Below are positions 56,857-57,603 of a stretch of 57,603 bases of DNA, in pieces. Location: contig CAZPNX010000016.1 of the NCBI GenBank assembly GCA_964588285.1, positions 1 to 57,603 on the forward strand, in the 5' to 3' direction. Numbering within the stretch: position 1 is the first letter of the stretch; each line of letters opens with the position of its first letter. The notes under the pieces were generated by a model. It worked only from the letters and a program-made list of their open reading frames with translations, was not told the DNA's origin and ran no database searches. The position numbers and the translations under genes were made by a program. This stretch comes from CAZPNX01 sp964588285. GTDB taxonomy: Bacteria > Edwardsbacteria > AC1 > EtOH8.

Positions 56857-57603
56857 TTACAGAGATTCCCTGATAAAATCCAACACGTCCCGGGCCGCAA
56901 AATCCGGCATGATCTCCTTGAGCCTTCTGATGTCCCCGCGCGAGTACTCGGCTTCGTCCCGCTGGCTGGACGCCACCTTCAGCCCCGGATGTTTTTTCAC
57001 GAACTCGCCCACTATGTCGGCGATGCGCACCGCCCGGCCCGAGCCGATGTTGATTATCCGATGTTCCGGCCTTTTTTCCACCACCCTCAGCAGGGCCCGG
57101 GCCGCGTCGTCCACGTGGATGAAGTCCCGCTGGGACACCCCGCCGTTGTTCATGGCGAAGTCCCCGCCCTCCTGGGCCGCCCTTTGCAGGCGGGCCAGAA
57201 TGGAGAAATGGTCCCGTCCCCCGTAAAGGTTGAATGGCCGCAGTATCCAGTAATCCAGCCGGCGCCGGGCGGCAAACTCCATGATCACCTGCTCGTTGAG
57301 CAATTTGGTGACCCCGTTGATGGAGATGGGAGCCGGGACCGTTTCCTCGCTTGTTATCTGGCTGCGTCCGTAGACGGCGCAGCTGGAAATGAAGAACAAC
57401 GGCACGCCCGGCCTTTCCCCCAGCGCCTCCAGCAGGCGGACGGTGGACATCAGGTTCGACTCCAGCACCGTCCGGGGATGCTCCCCCACCGGCGTGGTCA
57501 GGTCGCTGGCGGCGTGGACCACCGCCTCCGCCCCTTCCAGCAGTTCCTCGATCCGGCCGAACTCCTCGCGGTCGACCTTGATGAACTCGTGCCCCCGGCC
57601 GGC
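56857..57603 (-). CDS. NAD-dependent epimerase/dehydratase, partial at window edge, with altered catalytic Tyr
   Basis: An SDR-type sugar-nucleotide enzyme that runs off the right edge: the frame stays open from 57522 to 57603 (RGHEFIKVDREEFGRIEELL, then EGAEAVVHAASDL), so its N-terminal NAD site is outside. The seen part has SSCAVYGRSQ, RPFNLYGGRDHF and DFIHVDDAARALLRV. At the usual YxxxK site it has ISINGVTKLLNE, i.e. Asn in place of the active-site Tyr. Most family members need this Tyr, so activity may be altered or the family may differ. It lies upstream of the next epimerase in the same operon. Confidence 0.85.
   Translation of the reverse strand, partial: AGRGHEFIKVDREEFGRIEELLEGAEAVVHAASDLTTPVGEHPRTVLESNLMSTVRLLEALGERPGVPLFFISSCAVYGRSQITSEETVPAPISINGVTKLLNEQVIMEFAARRRLDYWILRPFNLYGGRDHFSILARLQRAAQEGGDFAMNNGGVSQRDFIHVDDAARALLRVVEKRPEHRIINIGSGRAVRIADIVGEFVKKHPGLKVASSQRDEAEYSRGDIRRLKEIMPDFAARDVLDFIRESL

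Overview
The window is a gene-dense, roughly 60 % G+C bacterial chromosome segment. The organism is a diderm: it has lipid A synthesis (lpxK), a TonB-dependent receptor, several outer-membrane beta-barrel proteins ending in an aromatic residue, and a lipoprotein PBP4. Glycine cleavage genes of the split-P type, a PFK with the GGDG/PKTIDND signature, a carboxypeptidase-regulatory-domain TonB receptor and an M16 peptidase pair suggest the FCB superphylum or a related candidate phylum (for example Edwardsbacteria, TA06, Zixibacteria). That placement is inference from gene content only. No rRNA, tRNA, CRISPR array, integrase or transposase was seen, and no gap between genes exceeds about 300 bases.

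1-9279 (+): a small winged-helix-like gene, dut, an MFS exporter, a DUF58 protein, a duplicated-domain small protein, and a signalling block of PAS/GAF histidine kinase, CheY-like regulator and REC-PAS-HD-GYP phosphodiesterase, then a predicted beta-barrel. 9353-11226: a decayed DUF3795 gene followed by an AT-rich island (20-30 % G+C in lines counted) with two unrecognised genes, closed by a perfect inverted-repeat terminator. 11245-13564: suhB and a TauE/SafE exporter on divergent promoters, a zincin-like protein and a 30-residue membrane peptide. 13654-17487: an ECF sigma factor, its zinc anti-sigma factor, and two repeat-rich envelope proteins in one operon. 17581-24106: a membrane-protein/winged-helix pair, a small membrane protein, a TonB receptor and a catalytic/non-catalytic M16 pair.

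24174-40890 (all -): a TPR protein and small partner; dus-lpxK-nadA; a polyprenyl-phosphate sugar transferase; a response regulator followed by gcvT-gcvH-gcvPA (without gcvPB); dacB, pgi, a barrel protein, pfkA, and an MGDG-synthase-like glycosyltransferase. 40898-41446 is a small cassette bounded by 24-bp inverted repeats holding a frameshifted GxxExxY gene. 41452-57603 (all -) is a surface-polysaccharide locus: PLP aminotransferase, WecA-like initiating transferase, several glycosyltransferases, an acetyltransferase, a polymerase/ligase, a CDP-tyvelose-epimerase-like enzyme, a methyltransferase, a fused double GT4, and two more SDR epimerases, the last cut by the window edge.

The most distinctive regulatory signal is a set of consensus-like sigma-70 promoters whose -10 box lies only 5-8 nt before a start codon lacking a Shine-Dalgarno (13654, 21417, 34236, 12021), which predicts leaderless mRNAs. 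A perfect TTGACA-N17-TATAAT promoter is also folded into a terminator hairpin at 17496-17534.
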